Origin: Caprella mutica
Taxonomy: Eukaryota; Arthropoda; Malacostraca; Amphipoda; Caprellidae
DNA: 64,000 nt
Direction of reading: 5' to 3'
Assembly: GCA_947561585.1 (NCBI GenBank)
Contig: CANNZV010001840.1
Coordinates: 1 to 64,000 of the forward strand
Shown here in pieces: positions 56,480-64,000 of the stretch; position 1 is the stretch's first letter, and every line of letters begins with the position of its first letter. The translations under genes and the position numbers were made by a program. A model generated the notes under the pieces. That model was not told the DNA's origin and made no database searches. It saw only the letters and a program-made list of their open reading frames with translations.

Positions 56480-57706
56480 GTCAATGCGGGTAATTCCCCC
56501 GCACCTGGAATGTGCGGGCATTACCCCGCACCCCCCTTATCTCCAAAACTGTTTGGAAATTTAAATTTCTGTTTACAGCATTGGAAAAAAGCATGTTTTC
56601 AACCCTCAGGACAAATATTATTATCCATGCTAGGTTTCGGTAAGTATTTTAAAATATTTTTTAAATAGGACACTATAAAATTATGCACCAAACATTTGCA
56701 TTCGTAAAATCAGATAATTTTGCAAGATTTGCTGCAGAATCCACAATTCTCAATCAAATTTGATCACGTTTGTGACATACATATTATAGGTTAATTATCG
56801 TACTTTAGTAAACTATCTACCTTTTTTGTTTCAGGTAAGCCAAAAATTGACTATATGGCAACAAAGTAGTGCGGGGTTTTGCCCGGCATGAAAAAAAACA
56901 TGCAGGGCATTATTTCGCACTTTTACAGTACTATAAAATGTTGAATTTTCAGCAGGATAAGATATAATAATTGTGTAGGGTCTGTACATAAAGTGTGTAG
57001 TGTATGTGCGAAAATATGCCTGCCTAAACTTTTATTATGCAGGAGTATTTTTGCACCAACAGAAAACGTAATATAAAATAAACTCTTGTCTGTAACGTGA
57101 ATCTGACTTCACAGAAAACTATTTTCTGATGTTTGTGCAACATTTAAAGTATATTTTAACTTATAACTTTTTCGCAATAGTAAATTTTGCGCGATTTATA
57201 TTTTCAGGTGGTTCAATATTGAGGTGACTCAATATTATATTTTCAGGTGGCTCAATATTGAGGTGGCTCAATATTATATTTTCAGGTGGCTCAATATTGA
57301 GGTGGCTCAATATTATATTTTCAGGTGGCTCAATATTGAGGTGACTCAATATTATATTTTCAGGTGGCTCAATATTGAGGTGGCTCAATATTATATTTTC
57401 AGGTGGCTCAATATTGAGGTGACTCAATATAATATTTTCAGGTGGCTCAATATTATATTTTCAGGTGGCTCAATATTGAGCCTCTTAACTTTCATAGGTG
57501 TCACTTTTTCAAACACATGACGCTATTTCCAAGTGTTGTATTAGCGTCTTTTTAACACTGTTTCTAAGAGTTTAGAAGCTGCTCTTTACGATGGTGTTAT
57601 CTAAATTTGGATTGATTTATTAGTTTCCAAGTTAAGAGGGATGCAGGGCATTACTCCGCAGTGCGGGATAATGCCCTGAATGGTGCGATATTATTGCCCG
57701 GTTTGC
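56480..57706. mobile_element. Iteron-armed element (GCGGGCATTACCCCGCA motif), weak 9-bp duplication
   Basis: Left arm GTCAATGCGGGTAATTCCCCC, then TGCGGGCATTACCCCGCACC. Inner and right words are CAGGGCATTATTTCGCAC (56902), CAGGGCATTACTCCGCAG and GCGGGATAATGCCCTG (57640-57680), ending ATTGCCCGGTTTGC. Candidate duplications ACATGTAGC and TAGGGTAGC agree at only five of nine bases. The layout matches the neighbouring element at 57819, which starts about 110 bp further on. It contains the 39-bp array at 57196-57480. Confidence 0.55.
57196..57480. repeat. 39-bp tandem repeat, about seven copies
   Basis: Units of ATATTTTCAGGTGGCTCAAT plus ATTGAGGTGGCTCAATATT, 39 bp or 13 codons, so both strands stay open without being genes. 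Each unit contains a hairpin (CAATATTG) and an acceptor-like TTTTCAG. Confidence 0.9.
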
Positions 57707-57818
57707 TAGGGTAGCAATTTTTTTTAGAAAAAGTTGAATAACTATTAACCCATCGATCATAAGGCTAAGCCGTTTTGAATGTATAAAATAAGTGACTACC
57801 TCTTTCTTTTGCATCATG

Positions 57819-58942
57819 GGGGTCTAGGAAAATTGATCGAAAGCAATTCATCGAAAACAATTTATCGAAAGCAATTGATCGAATGGAAAATTGGTCGAAT
57901 GGAAATTTGGTCGAACGGAAAATTGATCAAAAAGAAAATTGGTCGAAAGGAAAATTGGTCAAAAGGAAAATTGGTCGAATGGAAAATTGATCGAAAGGAA
58001 AATTGGTCGAAAGGAAAGTTCGTCGAATGGAAACTTGATCGAAAGGAAAATTGGTCGCACAACAATTGATCGAAAGGAAAATTGATCATATAGATCAGCT
58101 TCATTTTTTTCTTCCATCTGTGAGTGCAGCAACCGGTGCTTAGTGTCTTTCTTTGTTACATTCCTTGGTGACTGCACTCACAGAGTACTGAGAGTAGCTT
58201 TTCTGCATCCATGCAGCATTGTCACCGACGGTGTTAAGTGACTTTGTTCATGAATCCACTTTCCTTTCTGACTGCTTCTTCCTATCTCTTGTATTTAATT
58301 CCCTTTTGCCGTAGGTGATATGGCTTTTGGTTCCGAAACAGACGTTAAACCTATACTAAATTAATTAATTATTTTTATTTTTCATTTCACAAGTTATCTA
58401 GAACTACCTAAATTCTAGAACTAAGAAAACTTAAAGTTCTTCAAATTATAATATCCTTCAAAGCATATAATTCTCTGTTATAGAAAAACAGTTAATTGAA
58501 GAAATGTTATACATAAATTATTATTAAATATTATTACATAAATTATTATTAAATATTATTATATAAATTATTATTAAATATTATTATATAAATTGTTATT
58601 AAATATTATTAAATAAATTACTATGATTATATATAAATCATGGTAACAAGATCTAGTAGATGTAATATATTGCAAGTAAGTTTCCATGGTAATCCATGGT
58701 CTTAGTTATCATCGTCAATTAGTGTAAATAGATCCAATATCATTTTCGATCAATTCACCATTCGATCAATTGTTGTGCGATCAATTTTCCTTTAAATAGA
58801 TCAATTTTCCATTCGACCAATTTTCCTTTCGATCAAATTTTCTTTTCGATCAAATTTCCATTCGACCAATTTTCCATTCGATCAATTTTCCATTCGATCA
58901 ATTGCTTTCGATAAATTGTTTTCGGTCAATTTTCCGGATCCC
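57819..58942. mobile_element. Iteron-armed element (GGTCGAAAGGAAAATT motif)
   Basis: The left arm (57819-58090) begins GGGGTCTAGGAAAATTGATC and runs as about 17 copies of a 14-16 bp GAAAATTGRTCGAAWGG unit. The right arm (58745-58942) is the inverse with about 12 units and ends CCGGATCCC. The order of the outer variants (AAAGCAATT, AAACAATTTATC, AAAGCAATTGATC) is mirrored between arms, so the arms were copied as blocks. A clear 9-bp duplication was not found. The middle contains a family A repeat and a TTATTATTAAATA array (58510-58620). Confidence 0.7.
58110..58375 (+). repeat. Interspersed repeat family A, copy inside an iteron-armed element
   Basis: Runs from CATCTGTGAGTGCAGCAACC to GACGTTAAACCTATACTAAA. 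It matches 62205-62460 over its full length, with GCATTGTCACCGACGGTG and AAGTGACTTTGTTCATG blocks. Confidence 0.75.
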
Positions 58943-59062
58943 ATCTGAATGCAGTGATTCAGTAAGTGACAGTACTGGGGCCACAGTATGTTTTTCAGAG
59001 CTTTTAATGTATCGTTGAACATAACATAGAATGTGTTATTCATTCCCCAAGTTACATTTATA

Positions 59063-60356
59063 CAGGGTGGGGCGTAAGTTTGGAAGCAAATGAAAGTGCA
59101 TATTATAATCCAACGAAAAATATATTTAATAATTTACAGTTATGTATTATTACATAAGGGTTTTAAGAATTCAAAAATCATAAATTTATTCAAAATGTCC
59201 CCCCTTGTTTTTAATAACAGCCTCAAATCTCCTCCGAACTCCTCCTACTGCGGCACGCAACTGTTCTTGTGAAATTTCCTTCCAAGATCTCTGGAGCGAA
59301 CGCTTTAAATCATCCACACTGCGATGGAATTTACCACAGGCCTTTGATTCAAGAATAGACCATACCGAAAAGTCCATAGGATTAACATCTGGGGAGCAGG
59401 GAGGCCACATTTCTTTGGACCAAAACCGTGGAAGATGGTCATGGCACCAGTTTTGAGTGACATTTGCAGTATGTGAAGTCGCGCCGTCTTGCTGAAATGT
59501 CCATAGAGTGTCATTACCGAAGTGATCCTTAGCTGACTCCAACATTGGCGTCAAAATATTCTGAATATAACATTTAGCATTGATTTTGGCGCCTTGTTCC
59601 ACAAAAATTAAAGGAGATCTCAAAGTTTCTGAAACGGCGGCCCAGACCATTACTGAAGCAGGTTTCATGGTTCTGTGGACAGTTTTTTGGTTGTATGGGA
59701 TGTCTTTTGCACTTTTACCAATTATTCTGTCATTCCTCCGGTTGTGAGCCATTTCCACTGTGAAATTTTTTTCGTCAGACCAAACAATTTCACCAGCCGT
59801 GCCAGACTTCAATTCTCTCAGAAGTGCTTTGCTTCTCTCCAATCTCTTTTTCTTTACAGCTTCTGACAGTCTGTCTCTTTTGGAGGGTGAAAGAGGACAT
59901 CTTTAGGTCTTCTTTGACATCTCTTCTCATTGTTCTGGGACTCACATTAGCTGTTTTGGCTAACAATCGTATTGACCTTTTCGGGTTCCTCCTGATCTTC
60001 TCTCGGACACATTTTATCAGTTGTTTGGTGCGTTGTGAGCGTGGTCTACATCTTCTTGGACGATCAGTCAAGTCTCCTCTCTCATTGAAACGCCTCACAC
60101 ACTTCCAAACAGTCGATCTCGCTATTGAGAGAGTCTTTGAAATGACGGAATCTGACTTCCCGGCACGGTGTAGAGCAATAATGGCTTCTCTTTTGTCTGA
60201 CATTTTTGAATTGACTAATTTTTTGTAAAAATAACACTGCCACGTCATAATGTAGTGTCACTACTATAGTTCAAACCCTATCACCTACTTAGGAACTTAT
60301 TTTTAAGAATTATATTAATGTTTGAAAAATTGCTTCCAAACTTACGCCCCACCCTG
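59063..60356. mobile_element. Near-complete Tc1/mariner element, 1294 bp
   Basis: Ends CAGGGTGGGGCGTAAGTTTG and exact complement (28-bp inverted repeats, CAGGGTGGGG to GGAAGCAA). The left flank is TA (59061-59062); the right flank reads TT, so that base of the duplication has changed. One transposase gene lies inside on the minus strand. Length, ends and gene place it in the Tc1/mariner superfamily. Ends are identical over 26 or more bases, so the copy is probably young. Confidence 0.95.
59186..60203 (-). pseudogene. Tc1/mariner transposase with a single frameshift
   Basis: The frame from ATG at 60203 encodes the paired DNA-binding domain (MSDKREAIIALHRAGKSDS, then a second helix-turn-helix around RNPKRSIRLLAKTANVSPRT). 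Near 59870-59890, after the FTLQKRQ block, the frame shifts by one base. The rest (WSDEKNFTVE, QQDGATSHTA, CSPDVNPMDFSVWSILESKA) continues in another frame to the stop at 59186. The three acidic positions of the catalytic domain (DE in SDEKNF, D in QQDGA, and the E of SILESKA or nearby acidic residue) are all visible. Apart from that one lesion the gene looks complete at about 340 codons. Confidence 0.9.
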
Positions 60357-60601
60357 TTTAATGATAAATAATGGGTTGGTCTCTCTATGGATAATAAATA
60401 ATAGGTAGTCATAAGTTTATAACTCCCTTAACTATAGGTAGATAGTAGGTATTTAATAATTCATTTAAGCATGATTGATGTTTCTATTAAATATTTTTCC
60501 CAACATTTAGTATAACAATTATAAAGATATCACCGATAAAAAATTACCTACACAACAACCTCCAGGTTGTTGAACAGGCCCTAGTACCTATAAACGGTGC
60601 T

Positions 60602-60607
60602 NNNNNN
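60602..60607. other. Assembly gap (NNNNNN)
   Basis: Six undetermined bases. The true gap size is unknown. The left part of the element at 60608 may be lost in it. Confidence 0.99.
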
Positions 60608-60690
60608 ATTGACACTGGTAAAATTGCCACTGGGAAAACAGCCACTGTGGGAAGATTGCCACTCTGAGAATAGCCACTGAATAATTTTTA
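60608..60690. repeat. Iteron cluster resembling one arm of the foldback elements
   Basis: Five variants of GGTAAAATTGCCACTG (GGGAAAACAGCCACTG, GGGAAGATTGCCACTC, GAGAATAGCCACTG) follow the gap directly. Motif shape and spacing match the arms at 13759 and 52641. No opposite arm was found in the window. Confidence 0.5.
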
Positions 60691-61329
60691 TTCTAGAATA
60701 ACAGAAATTATCCTGAAATTAATATTTAGCAGAATGTAATATATAAGCATTGCTAATTAAGATGAGTTTATCGCATTTTGACTAGATGAAAAGATCTATG
60801 TAAATGGATTCTTTGTCAGTGCAGTGGGAATGTGCTGATACGCCATTAATCTTAGTTTTAGGTTTCAATTGTCCCCTTTAAAAAGGTAAATCATTTAATG
60901 ATTCTCTACTATACAAGTTTGCCGTTCAGTTACTTTCTCTCATTCAAAGTGCACTAAAAATTACGTGGTATATTTATAAGGAACAATTATTGTTTTTCTA
61001 ACCTAATTACTTATTTATAATGGTGAATAGTTAAGGAAGCTTTCATCCTGTATTTGAATGGTACCTCATTTGTTAGATTTACCTCCCTTTTTGCTGTCAC
61101 ATTGAGTGGCGTTTTTATTTAACTTTTTTTTCTGTGATCACCAAGCTAGCATTTAGAAACTATGTTTCCTTAGCCACCTGCTTGTCTCCCTTCTACTCCA
61201 GGGTTTTTGCTTGTCTTTTTGTTGGTGATATATTTCTAAGCAAATCTTCCTCTTCTAAAGCCCATACCATGATATAATAACTACAGGTATGCTCGCTAGA
61301 AAACCAAAATGAGACCTGTTCTGCGCATC

Positions 61330-61345
61330 GTGGTTGTGACGTCAC
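61330..61345. promoter_or_regulatory. CRE/E-box composite site
   Basis: GTGACGTCACGTGG holds a full palindromic TGACGTCA overlapping CACGTG, about 130 bp upstream of the THAP-like ATG. Such sites bind CREB/ATF and bHLH factors and are common in core promoters. Function is inferred. Confidence 0.4.
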
Positions 61346-61466
61346 GTGGATCCATCAGAGTTTGATTATTTTTTAGCGAACTACTATTAAGTAGTCTTTT
61401 CGTACCTGCCTGACAAAGAGCCACTTCAGTGACCTTACACAAATTTATTTAATTAATTACTTAATA

Positions 61467-61560
61467 ATGTCGTTAGTTTGTGCAGTGTTTGGGAGTTCTG
61501 AAGTTGTTGTTCATAATGCTATTAAATTACATGGATTTCCTAAAGATTCAAATTTGAGAA
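61467..61560 (+). pseudogene. THAP-like zinc-finger exon, start only, cut by a minisatellite
   Basis: From ATG at 61467: MSLVCAVFGSSEVVVHN, then a HGFPKD block and RSVWEHRC. The order Cys, FP, W fits the start of a THAP domain (C2CH zinc-dependent DNA-binding module), but the second Cys of the usual CxxxGC is Ser. At the VWEHRC codons the DNA passes into the 19-bp array. After the array (62003 onward) the frame GTTTGGGAACATAGATACGTC resumes with VWEHRYVH and runs on about 25 codons. It may be a gene fragment or a THAP-type transposon remnant. Confidence 0.45.
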
Positions 61561-62021
61561 GTGTTTGGGAACATAGATGTAGTTTGGGAACATAGATGTA
61601 GTTTGGGAAAATAGATGTAGTTTGGGGACATAGATGTAGTTTGGGGACATAGATGTAGTTTGGGGACATAGATGTAGTTTGGGGACATAGATGTAGTTTG
61701 GGGACATAGATCTAGTTTGGGAACATAGATGTAGTTTGGGGACATAGATGTAGTTTGGGGACATAGATGGGAACATAGATGTAGTTTGGGAACATAGATG
61801 TAGTTTGGGGACATAGATGGGAACATAGATGTAGTTTGGGAACATAGATGTAGTTTGGGAACATAGATGTAGTTTGGAGACATAGATGGGAACATAGATG
61901 TAGTTTGGGAACATAGATGTAGTTTGGGGATATAGATGGGAACATAGATGTAGTTTGGGGACATAGATGGGAACATAGATGTAGTTTGGGAACATAGATA
62001 TAGTGTTTGGGAACATAGATA
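61561..62021. repeat. 19-bp tandem repeat grown from the THAP-like exon
   Basis: About 24 units of GTTTGGGAACATAGATGTA with AAC/GAC variants and several 12-bp short units lacking GTAGTTT. The founding sequence is the exon text GTGTTTGGGAACATAGATGT. Long frames in this block on the minus strand are by-products of the repeat. Confidence 0.9.
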
Positions 62022-62204
62022 CGTCCATTCGGCCCCGAACTGTTGTAATTTGATTATGTATTGTCTTTTTTCATTTTTACAATGTTTATCATTTATTTAA
62101 CGCTACTTGCAGTTTTAGAGGATAGCGCTAGGGTTATGCTCTTCAACTACTACGAGGTCTTAGATTTTGTGTTAGGTAGGCTCTTAGGCTTCATTTACTA
62201 TCAC

Positions 62205-62460
62205 TTCTTCATTTTCCTCTTCCATCGGTGAGTGCAGCCACCGGTGTTTGTGTCCCGTTTCGTCACATTCCTTGGTAAGTGACAGCATTCACAGAGTAGC
62301 TTTACAGCATCCATGAGCATTGTCACCGACGGTGCTAAGTGACTTTGTTCATGGAGCCACTTTCCTTTCTGACTGCTTCTTCCAGTCCCTTGTACTTAAT
62401 TTTCTTTTAACGTCACCGATATGGCCTTTGGTTCCGAAGCAGACGTTAAACCCCTACTAA
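62205..62460 (+). repeat. Interspersed repeat family A, best copy
   Basis: CTTCCATCGGTGAGTGCAGC to GCAGACGTTAAACCCCTAC. Well matched to 58110-58375 and, inverse, to 20203-20700. No coding frame. Family members share a GTCACCGACGGTG palindrome. Confidence 0.75.
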
Positions 62461-62469
62461 AATATAATG

Positions 62470-63410
62470 AATAAATAATAGTCTTATTTCTATATAAATC
62501 CTTCATATCTTTCAACCTAAGTGATTAGTTTAAATGTGATTTAAATAAGTCTTATATTATTGTATACATATCTTATATATATTTCAATCTCAGTGATAAG
62601 TTTCAAATGTGATGTAATCTTCAATAAGTATATTTAATATAATTTTGACAATAAAGTACCATATATGTATTTGTAAACTAATATACTTGTAACTGTATAT
62701 GATAAATAGAAATAACCTTTGTATTTTGGTATTCTTTTATATCTTTCTGAAAAAATAAACATTTTTTTAAATGCATTTTCAAAACTGTAAATTCCATGTC
62801 TTTAAGACAAACAGTAATTAAATAATATCTCTATTTTAAAGAGAAGCTTGTCTTAGGTATCAGACTTAATATATATTATAGGTACTGTTCATGGATTCAC
62901 GAATAATGCTTTACCAGAGGAGAAAATAGTCGTACATCTTTTTATTAAGTATGAAATGATTTCATAATTATTCGTTGCACCATCAGAATAATTTCAGCTG
63001 TCAAACTGTACTTTAATTTCGCATAGCATTATAGTAATGATGTACCTACTTACAAGGCCTTTTTTGCATAGCATATTCATCCATGAATATAGGATTTCAA
63101 ATTTCCATTATCTACTTATAGGTAAGAATAGAAGCCATTTTATCCATGGCAAAGATAAAATTCTGTATTAGATACCTGTTTACAAAATCTTATAGATAAC
63201 TAATTTACACTATCTTATACACTTTCCATAAAAGACAACTCTCACTAGGTACCTAAGTGACTAGTACGCTATTGTTTAGTGCGTATAAATGGACTGAAGT
63301 ATTAATTAAAGGATTAAAAGTCTATTTATGACACAAAGGTATTATAGTTTTATATTATTTTAATGTTATCGAATAAAATATTGTTTCTTCGTTCTATTAT
63401 CGAAGAATTG
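62470..63410. other. AT-rich spacer
   Basis: No gene was recognised. 62520-62650 contains two related TTTCAAYYTAAGTGAT-type blocks. It probably lies outside the recombinase element. Confidence 0.4.
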
Positions 63411-63674
63411 GAAGATTAAACGAGACTTACCTGGAAGTTGAAGTTTGATCCTAATTATCAGTAGGTTGCGTGTTTGCAAGGGTATCTGAGAGACAAGTTA
63501 CTCCACAGTGATCAGGTTTGAAAGACGATCGCTGGCACTGTCAGTTCCAATAACCAATTTATTGCAGGGTGGGCAATATTCCGAAATAGTTGCGGGCAGA
63601 TACCCTTGCAAACACGCAACCTACTGATAATTAGGATCAAACTTCAACTTCCAGGTAAGTCTCGTTTAATCTTC
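63411..63674. repeat. Perfect 78-bp inverted repeat at the end of the recombinase element
   Basis: 63411-63488 and 63597-63674 are exact complements (GAAGATTAAACGAGACTTAC onward) with a 108-bp loop. The inner end, GTTGCGTGTTTGCAAGGGTATCTG, has a diverged third copy at 63676-63721 inside the 3' end of the recombinase frame. Such repeat layouts at tyrosine-recombinase elements are used as termini. Confidence 0.9.
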
Positions 63675-64000
63675 TAATTATCAGCAGTATGTTGCGGAGT
63701 GTTTGCTAAGGGTACCTGAGACTTTAGAGGGACAGTGTCCAACGATCTATTTGACATAATTTGGTTTCCAATCCCGTCTCCTTGGATTGGTTTGTCATAG
63801 AAAATGGCAAACGAAGTGCTATTTGCCCATCCAGCAGTACGCAAAATTTCCTCGACTGCGACTCCATTACGTTTAGCAGCTGAAACAGCAGCGGCACGAG
63901 TGCTATGAGACGAGAAAATCTCTAAATCAACTCCAGCCTCTCGGAGTACCATCTTCAGCCATCTGCTGATAGTTTCTTTGGAGACAGCAGCATACGGTTT
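63674..64000 (-). CDS. Tyrosine recombinase, C-terminal part (runs off the right edge)
   Basis: The frame enters at base 64000 (KPYAAVSKETISRWLKMVL) and stops at 63674-63676, giving 108 codons. It shows the catalytic box II of tyrosine recombinases: HSTRAAAVSAAKRNGV (H-x-x-R), then a GWANSTSFAIFY block whose Tyr is the expected nucleophile. Catalytic residues of box I lie beyond the window. The type, with HSTR and FxxFYDKPI, is the one seen in DIRS-like retroelements and related eukaryotic recombinase elements. A plain tyrosine-recombinase DNA element remains possible, since no reverse transcriptase is visible. The 3' end overlaps the inverted-repeat family described at 63411. Confidence 0.8.
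   Translation of the reverse strand, partial: KPYAAVSKETISRWLKMVLREAGVDLEIFSSHSTRAAAVSAAKRNGVAVEEILRTAGWANSTSFAIFYDKPIQGDGIGNQIMSNRSLDTVPLKSQVPLANTPQHTADN

Noticed and set aside
57161..57520. Frames on both strands of the 39-bp repeat
   Set aside because: The unit is 13 codons without stops, so any copy number stays open. No start context, splice signal or homology.
57779..58177. Lys/Trp-rich and Phe/Asp-rich frames
   Set aside because: Produced by the GAAAATTGGTCGAAAGG iteron arm; not a gene.
61540..62028. Long minus-strand frames rich in NYIYVPKLHLC
   Set aside because: They are translations of the 19-bp minisatellite; several frames stay open because of the repeat, not selection.

Overview
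This is an AT-rich, intron-containing eukaryotic (animal) window. Short exons with GT/AG junctions, kilobase introns, a Penelope-like retroelement remnant, Tc1/mariner elements and several animal gene families point to an invertebrate, most likely an arthropod. An insect, perhaps hemipteran, is my guess and is not proven. No prokaryotic operon, CRISPR array or convincing tRNA/rRNA gene was seen. A six-base N run at 60602-60607 marks an assembly gap.

Three host genes lie in the middle third. (1) 20020-35154, minus: an MBOAT7/LPIAT1-type lysophospholipid acyltransferase. I assembled nine coding exons whose phases all agree (552 aa), including a short last exon about 2.9 kb beyond exon 8. (2) 36071-38096, plus: an ankyrin-repeat and SOCS-box (ASB-type) protein, six exons, 507 aa, with an acidic Cys-rich N-terminus. 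It is divergent from MBOAT7, with about 0.9 kb between start codons. (3) 41058-47776, minus: a CLIP3/CLIP4-like protein with ankyrin repeats and three CAP-Gly domains, fifteen exons, 978 aa, convergent with the ASB gene. The three belong to unrelated pathways (phosphoinositide acyl remodelling, ubiquitin ligation, microtubule plus-end binding) and look like ordinary neighbours, not a functional cluster.

The rest is mostly mobile and repetitive DNA. 1-20 kb holds a Penelope-like element relic, TA- and TTAA-flanked inverted-repeat elements, a 23-bp satellite and AT-rich spacer. The MBOAT7 introns hold a dead mariner, a nested MITE, minisatellites of 14, 31 and 20 bp, and a roughly 4-kb domain of overlapping inverted repeats. 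47-64 kb holds more foldback elements, minisatellites, a nearly intact Tc1/mariner copy with one frameshift, a THAP-like exon swallowed by a minisatellite, and the C-terminus of a tyrosine recombinase running off the right edge.

Two patterns stand out. First, at least five elements of 0.9-1.2 kb (13759-14803, 27097-28005, 52641-53740, 56480-57706, 57819-58942, plus a partial at 1-143) share one design: inverted arms made of short iterated motifs, each element with its own motif. Several share terminal bases of the type GGnnYTAGGACA, and three have 9-bp target duplications, as Mutator-like (MULE) transposons do. Second, several minisatellites have grown out of exon edges. They copy a 5' splice site seven times in MBOAT7, the last codons and downstream stop of the CLIP gene twelve times, and a THAP-like exon about two dozen times.
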